A stretch of DNA of 64,000 nt, taken from the NCBI RefSeq assembly GCF_016862435.1, contig NZ_BOMY01000001.1, positions 205,192 through 269,191 of the forward strand, in the 5' to 3' direction. The notes beneath the pieces are model-generated. The model saw nothing but the letters and a program-made list of their open reading frames with translations, made no database searches and was not told the DNA's origin. The DNA comes from Paractinoplanes tereljensis (GTDB taxonomy: Bacteria; Actinomycetota; Actinomycetes; Mycobacteriales; Micromonosporaceae). This document shows, in pieces, positions 50,430 to 58,897 of the stretch. The number at the start of each line of letters is the position of its first letter. The first letter of the stretch is position 1. Made by a program: the position numbers and the translations under genes.

Positions 50430-53216
50430 TCACCCCAGCAGCACGCCCTTGACCAGGTCACGGGCCGGTGCGGGCAGCGCGCCGGGGGCCCGCACCGGCA
50501 GCGCGGCCGGCACCGGAACGTCCCCGCCACGCACCGCGCCGAGCTCGGCCAGCAGCGTCAGCACCGGCGCCAGTTCCTCGTAGAGCACCAGCACGACCTC
50601 GCCCGGCCGGGCCAGGTGGATGGCCGTGGTGATCGCCTCCCGATAGCCGTCCTCGCGCATCGACAGCAGCTTCGGCCGGCGGGCCCGCATCTCCCGCTCG
50701 ACGAGGGCGGACACCTCGCCCGGCTCCCGCCCGCGCAGGTCCTCGTCGTCGTAGAGCACAGCCCGGCCCACCCCGTCGGCGATGATCTGGGCGCAGGCCG
50801 CCAGCAGGTCGTCGCGCCGGTCACCGGGCAGCGTCACGGCGGCCACGCACCGCTCGGCCCCCCACAGCCGGTGCAGGGTCCGCAGCGTGGCGGCCAGGGC
50901 GGCCGGGTTGTGCGCGTAATCGACGAACACCGCCACGTCACCGATCCGCATCAGGGTGGCCCGGCCCGGGTTGGCGACCGGCGGGTCGAAGTCGGCGAGC
51001 CGGCGGGCCACCGACTCCTGGCCGGCCCCCAGGGCCCGGGCGGCCGCGGCGGCGGCCAGGGCGTTGGCCGCGGCGTGCAGGGCCGCTCCCCCGTACGCCC
51101 CGGGCAGGTCGGCCAGCCGCAGCAGCGGCGTGCGCCGGGCCCCGGTCGCCTGCATCAGCCAGCCGTCGTGCAGGAGATAGGCGGTGCCACCCTTGGCGAG
51201 GTGCTCGACCACCACCGGGTGCCGTGAGTCGAGGCCGAACCAGACGACCCGCTTGCGGTCGGCGCGCACCCGCGGCCGGTCGACCAGCGACCGCACCCAC
51301 GGGTCGTCCACGTTGAGCACGAGCGTCCCGCCGTCCCGCACCCGCTCGGCCACCAGGGCCTTCACGTGGGCCAGGTCCTCGACCGAGTCGAGCCCGTCCT
51401 GCCCGAGGTGATCGGCGGTGATGTTGGTGATCACCCCGACGTCCGACCAGTCGTAGCCGAGGCCGCGCTTGAGCAGCCCGCCCCGCGCGGTCTCCAGCAC
51501 CGCGGCCTGCACCCCCGGGTCGCCGAGGACCATCTGCGCGGACAGCGGCCCGGTCGCGTCGGCCCGGAAGATCTCCCGGCCGTCGATGCCGACCCCGTCG
51601 GTGGTGGTCAGCCCGATCCGCTTGCCGGTGTCGGCCAGCAGGTGCGCGGTCAGCCGGGCCACCGTGGTCTTGCCGTTGGTGCCGGTCACCGCGGCGGTCG
51701 GGATGCGGCCGTCGGAGCCGGCCGGGAACATCGCCCGCACGATCGCGTCGCCCACGTCGTGCGCCCGGCCGCGCACCGGGGCCAGGTGCATCCGCAGGCC
51801 GGGTACCGCGTTCACCTCGATCACCCCGCCGGTCACCTCGTCGCCGTCGCGCACCGGGGCGAGCGGCTCGGCGATGTCCGGCAACCGCAGGTCGATCCCG
51901 CAGATGTCCAGGCCGACCAGCGCGGCCACCCGCAGGCAGAGCCGGGTCACGTCGGGGTGCACCCGGTCGGTGACGTCGTGGCTGGTGCCGCCGGTGGACA
52001 GGTTGGTGGTCTCGCGCAGCCACACCTTCTGCCCGGCGGCCGGCACGAACGCCAGCGTGTGCCCCTGGTGCTCGAGCACCCGCAGGGCGGTGTCGTCCAC
52101 GGTGATCCGGGTCAGCACCCGGGAGTGGCCGGCCCCCCGGCGCGGGTCGGTGTTGGTGCGGTCGACCAGCTCGGCGACCGTGCTGCGGCCGTCGCCGGCG
52201 ACGTGCGCGGCGATGCGCTCGGCCGCCGCCGCCACCTCGCCCGCCACCACCAGCACCCGGTAGTCGCGGCCGGTCAGCTGCCGCTCGATGATCACGTCCT
52301 CGCCGGCTGCGCTGAACGCGTACGCCGTCTCCGCCCCGGTCGTGACGCTGAGGGTGACCCGGTCGCCCTGCCGGCCCTGCCGGGGTTTGATCACGACGGG
52401 CGCGCCGAGCTCGGCGAAGAGCCGGGCCGCCTCGGCGGCGGTGCGGGCCACCCCGCCGGCCGGGATCGGCACGCCGGCCTCGGCCAGCAGCCGCCGGGTG
52501 ATCTCCTTGTCGCCGGCGATGTCGATGCCGACGCCGCTGGTGCGGTCGCTCATCGCCGCCCAGGCGAGCCGGCGCCGGGTGCCCCAGCCGAGCCGCACCA
52601 GGCTGAGGTCGCCACAGCGCTCGACCGGGATGCCCCGGCGCCGGGCGGCCGCGATGATCGCCCGGGTGCTCGGCCCGGTGGCCTCCCGCTCGGCCAGCGC
52701 GGCGATCGAAGCCAGGTCGGCCGCCGAGCCGTGCTGAATCTCCGGCACGCCGGCCGCGGCGGTGGCCAGCGCCACGCTGGAGAAGGACCGCCCGGCCGCG
52801 ATCTCGGTGACCAGATCGACGGCCATCGCCAGCAGGTCGCCCGGCACGGTCGAGCCGGCCGGCTCGTCCACCGGGCATTCCACGATCAGCTGGTAGACGT
52901 CCGGTTCGCCGGTCGACACCGTGCGCCCGAAGCTGATGTCCCGCCCGATCAGCTGGGACAGCTCCAGGCAGACGTGCTCGGTCACGTGCCCGAAGTAGGT
53001 CCCGCCGCGCAGCCGGCTGACGAACCCGCCGGGCGCACCGGCCGCGCAGTGGTGTTCGGTCAGGCCGGGCAGCGCGCGCAGCAGCCGCTCCGGGAAGCCG
53101 GTGAGGTCGGATGTCTCCCGGCCGGCCAGGTCGCCGAGCCGGAGCCGGGCGACGACCGCCGGCCGGGACAGGTACACGTTGGGTCCGCGCAGCCGGCGCA
53201 GGCTTTCGATCTTCAT
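50430..53216 (-). CDS. cphA: cyanophycin synthetase
   Basis: 928 residues, the size of CphA1. The N-terminal domain (about 1-160) is followed by an ATP-grasp domain (about 210-480: VVIKPRQGRQGDRVTL, DICGIDLRLPDI, VIEVNAVPGLRMH) and a Mur-ligase domain (AVTGTNGKTTVARL near 485; VITNITADHLGQDG; FVDYAHNPAAL). Together these build multi-L-arginyl-poly-L-aspartate, adding Asp with the ATP-grasp site and Arg with the Mur site, from ATP. ATG 53216 overlaps the cyanophycinase stop (ATGA), so synthesis and breakdown enzymes are co-expressed. Cyanophycin is a nitrogen store known in cyanobacteria and some other bacteria. Confidence 0.95.
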   Translation of the reverse strand: MKIESLRRLRGPNVYLSRPAVVARLRLGDLAGRETSDLTGFPERLLRALPGLTEHHCAAGAPGGFVSRLRGGTYFGHVTEHVCLELSQLIGRDISFGRTVSTGEPDVYQLIVECPVDEPAGSTVPGDLLAMAVDLVTEIAAGRSFSSVALATAAAGVPEIQHGSAADLASIAALAEREATGPSTRAIIAAARRRGIPVERCGDLSLVRLGWGTRRRLAWAAMSDRTSGVGIDIAGDKEITRRLLAEAGVPIPAGGVARTAAEAARLFAELGAPVVIKPRQGRQGDRVTLSVTTGAETAYAFSAAGEDVIIERQLTGRDYRVLVVAGEVAAAAERIAAHVAGDGRSTVAELVDRTNTDPRRGAGHSRVLTRITVDDTALRVLEHQGHTLAFVPAAGQKVWLRETTNLSTGGTSHDVTDRVHPDVTRLCLRVAALVGLDICGIDLRLPDIAEPLAPVRDGDEVTGGVIEVNAVPGLRMHLAPVRGRAHDVGDAIVRAMFPAGSDGRIPTAAVTGTNGKTTVARLTAHLLADTGKRIGLTTTDGVGIDGREIFRADATGPLSAQMVLGDPGVQAAVLETARGGLLKRGLGYDWSDVGVITNITADHLGQDGLDSVEDLAHVKALVAERVRDGGTLVLNVDDPWVRSLVDRPRVRADRKRVVWFGLDSRHPVVVEHLAKGGTAYLLHDGWLMQATGARRTPLLRLADLPGAYGGAALHAAANALAAAAAARALGAGQESVARRLADFDPPVANPGRATLMRIGDVAVFVDYAHNPAALAATLRTLHRLWGAERCVAAVTLPGDRRDDLLAACAQIIADGVGRAVLYDDEDLRGREPGEVSALVEREMRARRPKLLSMREDGYREAITTAIHLARPGEVVLVLYEELAPVLTLLAELGAVRGGDVPVPAALPVRAPGALPAPARDLVKGVLLG

Positions 53217-54010
53217 GCGACTCCCCGTTCGGCCGCGGGTGCGTCGACGACCGGCCGGCGTCCCGTGAGGTGGAAGGTGTGCCCGGCGGGCAGCACGTGG
53301 ATGCGCGCCCCGGCCAGGGTGATCGGGCCCCGGGCCGGAACCCGGATGTCGGTGGCGGCGCCGGCGTCCACGACGGTGACCGCGCCGCTGCCCAGCACCT
53401 CGAAACGGTCGCCGTCGGTCAGGATGGCGGTGTCCTCGTCGATGCCGAGACCGAGCTCGTGCGGGTACAGCGCGACGGCGCTGAGCAGCCGGTTGAGCCG
53501 GCCGCGTTCGGCGAAGTGCTGGTCGATCAGCACGCCGGGCAGGAACTCGAGGCCGGGCCCGGTGCGCACGGCGGCCCGGTTGACCCCGGGCGCGTCGCCC
53601 TCGGCGATCATCGTGCCGGACATCGCGGCCGCGCCGGCGCTGGTGCCGGCCAGCACCACCGCACCGGCCGCCACCCGGGCCTGCAGCAGCGAGTCGGTGG
53701 CGGTGCCGCCGAGCACCGTGGTGATCCGCTCCTGGTCGCCGCCGGTGAAGAAGACGCCGGTGGCCCGATGCAGGGCGGGCTGTTCGAGCTGGGCGTCGGC
53801 CCGGGTGTTCAGCCGCAGCGGGACGACCTCGCCCGCACCGAGAGCGGTGAACGCCTCCCGGTGGGCGGTCTCGGCGGCGGCGGGCGACGAACTCGCGGTG
53901 GCGATCACCACGATCCGCGCCCGGCTCCCACCGGCCAGCTCGACGAAACGGGCGAGCAGCGAGGGCCCGGCGGCGCCGCCGATGATCAGGAGCCGGCCGT
54001 GACTCGACAC
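53213..54010 (-). CDS. cphB: cyanophycinase
   Basis: 265 residues, serine peptidase family S51. The nucleophile is S124 in LAGTSAGAAAM, with FFTGGDQERI and DQHFAERGRLNRL as the other family landmarks. It cuts cyanophycin to Asp-Arg dipeptides. GTG 54010 has GAGGGGG six bases upstream. It comes first in the operon, before cphA, overlapping it by four bases. No isoaspartyl dipeptidase gene to finish degradation is present in the window. Confidence 0.95.
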   Translation of the reverse strand: MSSHGRLLIIGGAAGPSLLARFVELAGGSRARIVVIATASSSPAAAETAHREAFTALGAGEVVPLRLNTRADAQLEQPALHRATGVFFTGGDQERITTVLGGTATDSLLQARVAAGAVVLAGTSAGAAAMSGTMIAEGDAPGVNRAAVRTGPGLEFLPGVLIDQHFAERGRLNRLLSAVALYPHELGLGIDEDTAILTDGDRFEVLGSGAVTVVDAGAATDIRVPARGPITLAGARIHVLPAGHTFHLTGRRPVVDAPAAERGVA

Positions 54011-54074
54011 AGTTCCCCCTCAAGGATGCAGCAGCCATCCCTGAGGTTAAACGGAACAAATCCGAAACATCCGC

Positions 54075-55649
54075 CTAATGCTGGTAGTCCGCGGGCAGCA
54101 GGTGGGTAACCTCGGCCGGCCCGTCGGCGAGGGCCACCGCCCGCTCCTCGACTCCCTCGTCCCGCTGGGTCAGCCGGCCCTCGTGCTGGCGCAGATGCTC
54201 GGCCCAGGTGGGCACCTGGTAGACCTCGACGAACTTGGCCGGGTCCTCGCCGTCCCGGAACAGCCCCCACCGGGTCGCGCCGGTCCGCTGCCGCGACCCG
54301 CGCAGCTGCCGCATCGCCGCCCGGAAGGCGTCCACGTTCGCGTCGCCCACCCGGTAGACCGCGGTGACCAGCACCGGCCCCTCGTCCAGGTGCGGCTCCA
54401 GCATCAGATGCGGCTCGGCCCAGTAGATCGCCGGGCTCCGGTCGGTGCCGTCCACCTCGTGCACCGGCCACCAGAGCACGGTCACGGTCCCGGCCAGCAT
54501 CAGCCCGGCCGCCGTCACGAAGGCCGCATCGAGGCTGACCGCCGTGGCCACCTGACCCCAGGCCAGCGCCCCCACCGCCTGCCCGCCCGCGAACACCACC
54601 TGGTAGATCCCGAACCCCCGGGCTCGCACCCAGTTGGGCAGGAACAACTGCAGGGTGGCGTTCATCCGCGAGACCAGCGTCATCCAGGCCAGCCCGGCCG
54701 CGACCAGGGCGACCGTCACCGCCGGGAACAGCGGCACCAGCGCGACGACCACCAGGGCCACCGCGTAGACGACACCGGCCAGGACGATCAGCCGATTCGG
54801 GCTGAGCCGCTGCCGGATGCGCGGCATCAGCAGCGCACCCACGATCGCGCCCACCCCCAGCGCGGCCAGCAGGATGCCGTAGCCGCTCGCCCCCAACCCG
54901 AGCTCCTGGTGCGCGACCACCGGCAGCAGACCCCAGACCACGCTGCCCGGCAGCACGAACAGCACCACCCGAAGCAGCAGCAGCCGGACCGTCGGCGAGT
55001 AACGCACGTACCGGCCACCGGCCCGCAGAGCCGACCCGAAGTGCTCCGGATGCGAGTCCGGCGCCTGCGCCGGCCGCCGCCACCAGGCCAGCGCCGCCGC
55101 GAAGACGGCGAACGACAGCGCGTTGAGCCCGAACACCGCTGCCGATCCGATCTGGGCCACCAGCAGACCGGCCACGGCCGGCCCGGCCGACCGGGCCAGG
55201 TTGGTGTTGACCGCGCCCAGCGCCGACGCCGACGGCAGTTCGTCGCGCGGCACCACCTCCGGGATCACCGCCTGCCAGGTGGGCAGGGTCAGGGCCTGCC
55301 CGACCCCGAGCAGGAAGGTGAACCCGAGCAGCAGCGCCGGCGGCATCAGGTCGAGCCAGGTGAACACGGTCAGCACCGAGGCGACCGCGAACAACCCGAT
55401 CTGCACGGCCAGCAGCAGCCGGCGCCGGTCGAACCGGTCGGCCAGCGCCCCCGACGGCAACGCCAGCAGCAGCACCGGAAGCATGGTCACGGCCTGCACC
55501 AGGCTCACCCAGGTGGCCGCGTGCGGCTCCTGGACGACCAGCCACTGGGCGCCGACCGTCTGCATCCAGGTGCCGACGTTGCCGGCCAGGACCGCCACCC
55601 ACAGCACGCGGAACACGGGTTGGCGCAGCGGCGCCCAGGAGGAGGTCAC
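54075..55649 (-). CDS. MFS exporter fused to a C-terminal alpha/beta-barrel domain
   Basis: 524 residues. The first ~395 are a 12-helix MFS protein of the antibiotic-efflux MFS_3 type (motif A: GALADRFDRRRLLL; LARSAGPAVAGLL). Residues about 405-524 form a soluble domain (GPVLVTAVYRVGDANVDAFRAAM, TRWGLFRDGEDPAKFVEVYQV, WAEHLRQHEGRLTQRDE) that resembles ABM/EthD-like ferredoxin-fold domains, on the cytoplasmic side. The domain may sense or modify the exported compound (inference). ATG 55649 is ten bases after the HxlR stop on the same strand, so it is probably repressed by that regulator. Confidence 0.87.
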   Translation of the reverse strand: MTSSWAPLRQPVFRVLWVAVLAGNVGTWMQTVGAQWLVVQEPHAATWVSLVQAVTMLPVLLLALPSGALADRFDRRRLLLAVQIGLFAVASVLTVFTWLDLMPPALLLGFTFLLGVGQALTLPTWQAVIPEVVPRDELPSASALGAVNTNLARSAGPAVAGLLVAQIGSAAVFGLNALSFAVFAAALAWWRRPAQAPDSHPEHFGSALRAGGRYVRYSPTVRLLLLRVVLFVLPGSVVWGLLPVVAHQELGLGASGYGILLAALGVGAIVGALLMPRIRQRLSPNRLIVLAGVVYAVALVVVALVPLFPAVTVALVAAGLAWMTLVSRMNATLQLFLPNWVRARGFGIYQVVFAGGQAVGALAWGQVATAVSLDAAFVTAAGLMLAGTVTVLWWPVHEVDGTDRSPAIYWAEPHLMLEPHLDEGPVLVTAVYRVGDANVDAFRAAMRQLRGSRQRTGATRWGLFRDGEDPAKFVEVYQVPTWAEHLRQHEGRLTQRDEGVEERAVALADGPAEVTHLLPADYQH

Positions 55650-55659
55650 AGCGCAGTGT

Positions 55660-56130
55660 CTACCGCCGGGACGCGCCCGGCCCCGGCCGGGGTACCACCT
55701 CGCGCACGTCGTCCAGCCGGTGCCCGGCCGAACAGTGGATCTCGGCGTGCACCTCGCACCCGCAGTCCCGGTGCTCGAACTTCAGCGGCGGCCCGGCCGG
55801 CCCGGCGAAATACCGGTTACCCCACGCCAGCAGCGTGACCAGCACCGGATAGACGTCCAGCCCCTTGGCGGTAAGCCGGTACTCGTGCCGTTCCCGCGCG
55901 CCCGGCTCGCGGTAGGGCTCCCGCCGCAGCATCTCCTGCTCGACCAGCATGGCCAGCCGGTTCGTCAGCACCTGCCGGGGTATGCCGGTGCGCACCCGCA
56001 TGTCGTCGAAACGACGCACCCCGTTGAAGACCTCGCGCAGCACCACGACGGTCCACTTCTCGCCGAGCACCTCCATCGCCCGCTCGATCGTGCACCCGTC
56101 GATGGACCAACTGAGCGCTGTGGAATTCAT
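55660..56130 (-). CDS. HxlR-family transcriptional regulator
   Basis: 156 residues. The HxlR winged helix is complete: DGCTIERAMEVLGEKWTVVVLREVFNG is the characteristic start in two pieces, with GIPRQVLTNRLAMLVEQEML and YRLTAKGLDVYPVLVTLLAWG. A Cys near residue 13 (DGCTIE) and a Cys/His-rich end (CGCEVH, CSAGHR) could sense redox or metal. It begins an operon with the fused MFS exporter ten bases downstream and is divergent from the thioesterase at 56186; a GTCTG/CAGAC dyad lies between and is its likely operator. Confidence 0.9.
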   Translation of the reverse strand: MNSTALSWSIDGCTIERAMEVLGEKWTVVVLREVFNGVRRFDDMRVRTGIPRQVLTNRLAMLVEQEMLRREPYREPGARERHEYRLTAKGLDVYPVLVTLLAWGNRYFAGPAGPPLKFEHRDCGCEVHAEIHCSAGHRLDDVREVVPRPGPGASRR

Positions 56131-56143
56131 GACACCAGGCTAG

Positions 56144-56158
56144 GTCTGCTTGACAGAC
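56144..56158. promoter_or_regulatory. dyad with embedded TTGACA box, divergent hxlR/thioesterase gap
   Basis: GTCTG-CTTGA-CAGAC at 56144-56158 is a perfect 5-bp dyad. TTGACA at 56150-56155 is a consensus -35 box on the plus strand, and the matching -10 region would start transcription close to the thioesterase ATG at 56186. A regulator bound here would block that promoter. Confidence 0.55.
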
Positions 56159-56185
56159 GCAGCAAGGGCGGGCGAGGCTGCGTCC

Positions 56186-56689
56186 ATGACGCAGACCCAG
56201 GATCGCTCCCGCACTTTCGGCTGGACCGACCCGTCGGTGCACGCGAACCTGATCGGCCGCCGCAGTGGCCTCGACCTGTTGCGAGCAATGGCGTCCGGCG
56301 AACTCCCGGCTCCGCCGATCATGCAATTGGTCGACCTGGCCGGCATGGAGGTCGAGGAAGGCTCGGTCACCGTTCACCTGGACCCGCAGGAATTCCATTA
56401 CAACCCGCTCGGCTCCATGCACGGCGGCGTCATTTCGACATTGCTGGACACCGCCGCCGGCTGCACCGTGCACAGCACTCTCCCGATCGGCGTCGGTTAC
56501 ACCAGCCTCGATCTCTCGGTGAAATTCCTGCGTCCGATCACCATCACCACCGGCCGCATCACCTGCAAAGGCAGCATTCTCCAGCAGGGCCGCCGCACCG
56601 CACTGGCCGAGGCCAGACTGACCGATTCCGCCGGCAAACTGCTGGCCCACGCCACAAGCAGTTGCCTCATCTTCGAAATGCCTTTATAA
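56186..56689 (+). CDS. PaaI-family hotdog thioesterase
   Basis: 167 residues. The hotdog-fold core is clear: EFHYNPLGSMHGGVISTLLDTAAGC (NPLGSMHGG is the family signature, with the catalytic Asp in LLDTAAG), then SLDLSVKFLRPI and GRITCKGSILQQGRRTALAEARLTD. It hydrolyses acyl-CoA thioesters, commonly phenylacetyl- or similar CoA. ATG 56186 is chosen over an upstream in-frame start at 56150 because a TTGACA box is centred within that extension; the message may be leaderless. Confidence 0.85.
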   Translation: MTQTQDRSRTFGWTDPSVHANLIGRRSGLDLLRAMASGELPAPPIMQLVDLAGMEVEEGSVTVHLDPQEFHYNPLGSMHGGVISTLLDTAAGCTVHSTLPIGVGYTSLDLSVKFLRPITITTGRITCKGSILQQGRRTALAEARLTDSAGKLLAHATSSCLIFEMPL

Positions 56690-56800
56690 GTACGCCGATC
56701 GAACAGTCCCCTGGTTCAGGGATACGCCAGGCGTCGGTCCCGGCCATACCCCGCCGCCGGGCGGCGACTTTGGTCGCTCAGCCAAACAGCCCGCCGGCCG

Positions 56801-57832
56801 ATGGGAAGATCGATGCGCGCCCACCGTCTTCCGTACGTGCTGGCCCCGGCGCTGGCCCTGGTGGTCACGGCCGCACTTCAGCCGGCGTCGGCCCAGCCCG
56901 CCACACCCGTCGACGACCTGTACGCGCTCTGCCCGGCTGCGGTCTCCCTGGAGCCCGGCGTCGAGGTGAACTGCGCGATCGCGATCGAACCGGCCTTCTC
57001 ATCCCACCTCACCGTCACGACGACGGCGGAACTCGACGTGCCGGCGACGGCCATGGCACCGGCCTTCGACGTGCCGATCCTGCCGCCGCTGACCGTGCCG
57101 GTGCCGGTCCACCTGGCTACCGGCACCACGGCCGGCTGTGTCACCGGCGCGGCCCGCCCGGTCGTCGGCACCACGACGACGCTCACCCTGTCGGCGACCT
57201 TCGAGGGTCCGGGTGGCGCCCAGCCCCTCTTCGAATACCGCACGACCGCCGAGCCGGACAGCACCTACACCAGCACCTCGATCGACGGCCCGGACGTGGC
57301 GACCCTGGACTTCGAACCGGGCGAGCTGACGCCGGGCGAAACCTACCAGTGGCGGGTTCGCGGAACGCCCGACGAGACCCTGGCGGGCTGGTCCGGCTGG
57401 TGCGAGTTCGCCGTCGCCGCCGACGCCCCCGACCTGCGCGAACTCGACCCGACCGAGATCGACGCGCTGGCCCAGCTGAAGATCCGCCCGGAGCGCGACT
57501 ACACCGTCAAGCTGACCCCGGCCCAGTGGCGCACCGCCCTGGAGATGTACGACACCGACGATGCCGTCGTCGTCGACGAACCCACCGAGGACGACCAGGA
57601 CTACGACCGGCTGGTCGCGGCCGTCCGCCGGCAGGCGCCGACGTCCCGGGTCACGTTGACCGGCGCCCAGTGGGCCGCGCTGTCCGTCCAGTTAGCCGAG
57701 TGGGCGACCATCGTCGACGAGTCGGCCCTGGAGGTCGAGCCCGAGTACCAGGTTGACGGCACCGCCCACCGAGCCGTCCTGGGCCGGATCTCCACCCAAC
57801 TGGGCGGCCCGGCCCACCCCAACTTCGGCTGA
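56801..57832 (+). CDS. secreted protein with a fibronectin-like segment, hypothetical
   Basis: 343 residues with a signal peptide (YVLAPALALVVTAALQPASA, cleavage near residue 30). The mature part has a Val/Thr/Pro-rich beta segment (TATAMAPAFDVPILPPLTVPV), a Trp-rich beta segment like a fibronectin type III domain (PGETYQWRVRGTPDETLAGWSGW) and a charged helical C-terminus (PERDYTVKLTPAQWRTAL and a second similar repeat). I do not recognise it. ATG 56801 or 56813 could be the start. The gap from the thioesterase is 111 bp. A hairpin overlaps its stop. Confidence 0.7.
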   Translation: MGRSMRAHRLPYVLAPALALVVTAALQPASAQPATPVDDLYALCPAAVSLEPGVEVNCAIAIEPAFSSHLTVTTTAELDVPATAMAPAFDVPILPPLTVPVPVHLATGTTAGCVTGAARPVVGTTTTLTLSATFEGPGGAQPLFEYRTTAEPDSTYTSTSIDGPDVATLDFEPGELTPGETYQWRVRGTPDETLAGWSGWCEFAVAADAPDLRELDPTEIDALAQLKIRPERDYTVKLTPAQWRTALEMYDTDDAVVVDEPTEDDQDYDRLVAAVRRQAPTSRVTLTGAQWAALSVQLAEWATIVDESALEVEPEYQVDGTAHRAVLGRISTQLGGPAHPNFG

Positions 57833-57851
57833 TCTCAGCGGCTCAGCCGAA
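57824..57851. terminator. hairpin overlapping two convergent stop codons
   Basis: TTCGGCTGA (57824-57832) and TCAGCCGAA (57843-57851) form a perfect 9-bp stem with a 10-base loop. It contains the TGA of the secreted protein gene and the last codons of the desaturase gene on the other strand, so it can act as a terminator for both. Confidence 0.55.
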
Positions 57852-58755
57852 GACGCCGGGCCTCACGCTTCTCCTCGAAGCGGGACGCCTGGGTCTCGAG
57901 CTCGTCCATATGGGCGGCCAACTCCTCGCGGGCCTTCTCCCCCTCGGCCGACAGATCGGTGCGGCCGAAGATGTTCCACTGCCGGATAACCGGCTGCAGC
58001 ACCTCGTCGCGGTGCTGGCGCAGGTCATAGATACCCGCCAAAGCGATCGACAGCGCCTTTCGCTGGAAACCCTCGATGTTGGCGCCGGGCATCTGGAAGC
58101 CGGCCACCACGTCGGCCACCGCCCGCATCGCGTGGTCGGGGTCGAGGTCGAAGGCCGCCGCCAGCAGATTGCGGTAGAAGACCATGTGGAGGTTCTCGTC
58201 GGCCGCGACCCGGGCCAGCAATTGCTCGGCGATCGGGTCGCCGGTGGCCTTACCGGTGTTGCGATGCGAGATGCGGGTCGCCAATTCCTGGAACGCGACA
58301 TAGGCGATGGAGTGCATCATCTCGTCGGGGTGGTAATTGTTGTAGCCCGCCTCCATGTGCACCATGCGGGCCCGTTCCAGCGCGATCGGGTCGACCGCGC
58401 GGGTGACCGTCAGGTAATCGCGCAGCGCGATGCCGTGCCGGCCCTCTTCCGCCGTCCAGCGGTGCACCCAGGTGCCCCACGCGCCGTCGCGGCCGAACAG
58501 CGTCGCGATCTCGTGGTGGTACGACGGCAGGTTGTCCTCGGTCAGCAGGTTGACGATCAGCGCGGTGCGCGCGACGTCGGGCAGCGGGGAGTCGGTCGGC
58601 TTCCACGGCTCGCCGTTCAGCAGGCCGTCATAGGTGCGCCCCTCGCTCCACGGCACGTACTCGTGCGGGAACCATTCCTTGGCCAGCGACAAGTGCCGGT
58701 CGAGGTTGGCGGCCACTACGGGTTCCAGCTCGATGAGCAGGGCGGTCTGGTCCAC
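57835..58755 (-). CDS. acyl-ACP desaturase (ferritin-like diiron)
   Basis: 306 residues. Diiron ligands are seen as TAEEGRHGIALRDYL and AADENLHMVFYRN, with LLTEDNLPSYHHEI giving the earlier acidic pair; HSIAYVAFQELATRISHRN also fits. This is the soluble stearoyl-ACP desaturase type that puts a double bond into acyl-ACP chains using ferredoxin and oxygen, helping membrane fluidity. GTG 58755 has GGGGAG seven bases upstream. A direct repeat lies upstream at 58775-58797 and may bind a fatty-acid-responsive regulator. Confidence 0.93.
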   Translation of the reverse strand: MDQTALLIELEPVVAANLDRHLSLAKEWFPHEYVPWSEGRTYDGLLNGEPWKPTDSPLPDVARTALIVNLLTEDNLPSYHHEIATLFGRDGAWGTWVHRWTAEEGRHGIALRDYLTVTRAVDPIALERARMVHMEAGYNNYHPDEMMHSIAYVAFQELATRISHRNTGKATGDPIAEQLLARVAADENLHMVFYRNLLAAAFDLDPDHAMRAVADVVAGFQMPGANIEGFQRKALSIALAGIYDLRQHRDEVLQPVIRQWNIFGRTDLSAEGEKAREELAAHMDELETQASRFEEKREARRLRLSR

Positions 58756-58774
58756 GATCTCTCCCCTACGGTTG

Positions 58775-58797
58775 CGTAACCTACGCCACCGTAACCT
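58775..58797 (-). promoter_or_regulatory. direct repeat upstream of the desaturase
   Basis: AGGTTACG occurs twice in direct orientation on the minus strand (58790-58797 and 58775-58782), 15 bp apart, and the second is also part of the dyad GGTT-GCGT-AACC. This spacing puts the repeats about one and a half helical turns apart. It could bind a TetR/FadR-type regulator or an extracytoplasmic sigma factor; the protein is unknown. Confidence 0.45.
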
Positions 58798-58897
58798 CTT
58801 ACCCGCCGGTATCCGAACGGGGCACGGAATTCACAGCTGACTCTTCAGTGGCACGGGTCGACCATCATGGATGGCTCAAACGACCTGGGAGGCAGCA

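Noticed and set aside
54078..55838. A 586-codon plus-strand frame opposite the MFS exporter
   Set aside because: Gln/His/Arg-rich shadow of a GC-rich membrane-protein gene; the opposite strand has exporter motifs.
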